Shown here piece after piece: positions 3,850-5,613 of a DNA stretch of 5,613 bases. How positions within the stretch are numbered: the first letter of the stretch is position 1; each line of letters starts with the position of its first letter. Source of the stretch: Promethearchaeota archaeon. GTDB taxonomy: Archaea > Asgardarchaeota > Lokiarchaeia > Sigyniarchaeales > SOKP01. A model generated the notes under the pieces. The model was not told the DNA's origin. It saw only the letters and a list, made by a program, of their open reading frames with translations, and did not search any database. The DNA lies in the NCBI GenBank assembly GCA_019057355.1, contig DXJM01000354.1:1-5613 (forward strand). Reading direction: 5' to 3'. A program made the position numbers and the translations under genes.

Positions 3850-5613
3850 CTAAAATGCCTCTAAATTATCAGCATATTCACTCCAAATTGGATGATTTTT
3901 ATATTCATTAAGAATATTTTTTGGTACTATAATTTTCTTTTTAGGGTTTATTGAATAGAATGCATTTACCATTATGCTTACAACTTTATTAGAGTTCAAT
4001 TTAATTAACCCTAAGTTATGACAATAACGGAAAGCATTCATACCAATTTTCTTGATTGAGCATGGTAATTCTATCCTATGGATTGCTTTACAGAGAGTAA
4101 ATGCCCAGTCTCCGATTTCTTGAATACCTTCAGATATTTTAATTTCTTTAAGATTTTTACATTCATAAAAAGTCCATCTACCAAATTTTTTAATACCTGA
4201 CAGTACAAGAGTTTTTAGTGGAAAATACTGTCTTAATATATTTTCAACGATATATTCATCATCTATATGGATTTTTGGAATATCAATTTGATTCAAATCA
4301 TCGAAATAATAATTGAGCAAGTATTTGCCACCTATTTTTAATTCCTTGGTTTTGAAGTTATTGCTCAGAATTGCCTTGCCTAATTTAGCTATATTACTGA
4401 TACTTACATAAGTTGCCTCTAAATTATTTGCTAATGCATAATCTCCGATATAATCTGAATTAATATCAAAATTTTGAATTGAGGTATTGAATAATGAAAA
4501 AGCTCTAATTATTCTTATAGATTTAAAATTAATTCGATGCAATTGAGAACAATTATAAAATGTCCCTTTTCCTAACGTTCTGGGAAATCCTTTAACAATT
4601 TTAAGATTACTACAGTAAGCGAATGAACAATGTCCTAAATCTGCGGAATCAAGCGTGAAATTTTTTAATTTTTCACACATAAAAAAAGCATAATCACCAA
4701 TATATTCTACATTTTTTATATCAATAAGCTCTAAAGATTTACAGTATGTAAAAACAAGAGATTCTATTTTACTTCTTAATCCATATATTTCCTTTAAATT
4801 ACAGCAATTATAAAATGTCCCCTCACCCACATAACATTTATCATTTTTAATTATCACTTTTTCAATTTTATTATTATTAGAAAAAGCCCAATTACTAATC
4901 GATACAATGTTATTTGGTATAACTATATTTGATTCTTCTCCCTTATACTTATATAAAATATTTCCAAAAGTAATATAATCTACTTTATTTTCTTCCAACC
5001 ATTTTGTACCATATAATGCACTGTTCCCCAAATGTTTTAATTTTTTTCCACCATTTAGAAATCTTAAATTATTCGCACCTAAAAATGCATTTTCACCAAT
5101 AAACTCCAAATCTTCTGGAAGATCTATCATTTTAAGAGATATACATTTAGTAAATGCATAATCTCCAATCATAATAATAGTGTCTGGAAGCTTAATGTGA
5201 ACAAGTTCGGTTCGATCGTGAAAAGCTCCACTAGCAATAACTTTTACAATCTTTCCATTAATTTTTTCAGGTATTTCAATTCTATTCTTTTTTTTTCCTT
5301 CTTCAGTTAAACCTTTTATTTCGATAAAATCTTTTTTAATATTATATTTAATATCGTTAAATACACCAAATCCACTGCTTTCTGTTTTAATATTAGAGTT
5401 GTTTTTACTAGATAACACGATTGTTTTAATGAAATCGAGCTCTTCGTCATATAACTTTTCATATATAATTGGAGATGCACTTGATGTACATACTAACTTA
5501 ATATTTGGGTAATTTTTATAAATGTATTTTACAAATTTAAACCAATCGGGGATAAAATGAATTTCATTAATAAATAAATAGAGTGGTTTATCATTTCTAT
5601 TAAAAATAAATTC
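3850..5613 (-). CDS. Partial ATPase-LRR fusion: AAA_14-like fragment plus BspA-type leucine-rich repeats
   Basis: The frame is open from the window edge to the TAG at 3850, giving 587 visible residues; the N-terminus lies outside. Residues 11-17 (LYLFINE) fit a Walker B strand, followed by IHFIPDWFKFVKYIY and a sensor 1-like VCTSSAS (41-47). This is the layout of AAA_14-type P-loop ATPases (LDEIQ..P.W...L..LY, then TGSSS). Walker B has N16 where Asp is usual. About 20 residues after sensor 1 the ATPase pattern stops, so the lid and any C-terminal ATPase domain are absent. From about 111 to 580 there are BspA-like (LRR_5) repeats of roughly 22-23 residues, marked by IGDYAF, IGENAF, VGEGTF, LGKGTF, IGDWAF and IGMNAF. 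The end matches the family's usual closing segment (IIVPKNILNEYKNHPIW...YADNLEAF), so the C-terminus is complete. A GTG at 5418 (visible residue 66) could be taken as a start, but it has no ribosome site and lies mid-frame, so I reject it. BspA-type repeats usually mediate protein binding. The gene is joined to the PHP gene without a gap. Confidence 0.75.
   Translation of the reverse strand, partial: EFIFNRNDKPLYLFINEIHFIPDWFKFVKYIYKNYPNIKLVCTSSASPIIYEKLYDEELDFIKTIVLSSKNNSNIKTESSGFGVFNDIKYNIKKDFIEIKGLTEEGKKKNRIEIPEKINGKIVKVIASGAFHDRTELVHIKLPDTIIMIGDYAFTKCISLKMIDLPEDLEFIGENAFLGANNLRFLNGGKKLKHLGNSALYGTKWLEENKVDYITFGNILYKYKGEESNIVIPNNIVSISNWAFSNNNKIEKVIIKNDKCYVGEGTFYNCCNLKEIYGLRSKIESLVFTYCKSLELIDIKNVEYIGDYAFFMCEKLKNFTLDSADLGHCSFAYCSNLKIVKGFPRTLGKGTFYNCSQLHRINFKSIRIIRAFSLFNTSIQNFDINSDYIGDYALANNLEATYVSISNIAKLGKAILSNNFKTKELKIGGKYLLNYYFDDLNQIDIPKIHIDDEYIVENILRQYFPLKTLVLSGIKKFGRWTFYECKNLKEIKISEGIQEIGDWAFTLCKAIHRIELPCSIKKIGMNAFRYCHNLGLIKLNSNKVVSIMVNAFYSINPKKKIIVPKNILNEYKNHPIWSEYADNLEAF
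3863..3867 (-). promoter_or_regulatory. Ribosome binding site of the PHP gene, inside the upstream gene
   Basis: On the minus strand, AGAGG occurs in the last codons of the ATPase-LRR gene, about 10 bases before the PHP ATG at 3849. Together with the TAGATG junction it supports both this ATG and coupled translation of the two genes. Exact edges could shift by a base or two. Confidence 0.45.

Noticed and set aside
5416..5418. GTG at 5418 as start of a stand-alone LRR protein
   Set aside because: No Shine-Dalgarno precedes it and the frame upstream is open to the edge with ATPase-like sequence.

Overview
The window is AT-rich DNA (about 70% A+T) from an anaerobic prokaryote. The clearest evidence for anaerobic life is an oxygen-sensitive class III (glycyl radical) ribonucleotide reductase with its radical-SAM activase. 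Bacterium versus archaeon cannot be settled here. The GTGATC before nrdG fits the extended anti-Shine-Dalgarno of either domain, and poly-T behind nrdD without a strong GC hairpin would suit an archaeon or a very AT-rich bacterium.

Layout. Positions 1-133 are a leader with a possible promoter and a nested hairpin. Positions 134-2301 (+) hold a two-gene nrdG-nrdD operon separated by 2 bases. Positions 2302-2958 hold no convincing intact gene. They contain a T-rich stretch, an imperfect palindrome, a 16-base match to the universal 5' region of bacterial 16S rRNA, a likely minus-strand gene remnant, two identical 38-bp direct repeats around a 37-bp spacer (CRISPR-like), and a 35-codon minus-strand ORF against the second repeat. 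Positions 2959-5613 (-) hold a second, convergent operon: a protein running in from beyond the right edge, then a PHP-domain phosphoesterase whose ATG immediately follows the upstream stop codon (TAGATG).

The upstream gene of the minus operon is the most interesting item. Its leucine-rich-repeat part could be called as a 522-residue protein from a GTG at 5418. However, the frame stays open for 65 more codons to the window edge, and those codons encode a Walker B/sensor 1 segment resembling AAA_14-type P-loop ATPases. The real product is therefore probably an ATPase-LRR fusion, translationally coupled to a PHP phosphoesterase. A P-loop ATPase joined to a repeat domain and paired with a putative nuclease/phosphatase resembles the general architecture of sensor-effector conflict systems, and a CRISPR-like mini-array lies on the same side. 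That functional reading is inference only.

How the genes work together: NrdG uses S-adenosylmethionine to install the glycyl radical in NrdD, which then reduces ribonucleotides to deoxyribonucleotides without oxygen. The two minus-strand genes are probably co-expressed and may act together on an unknown substrate.
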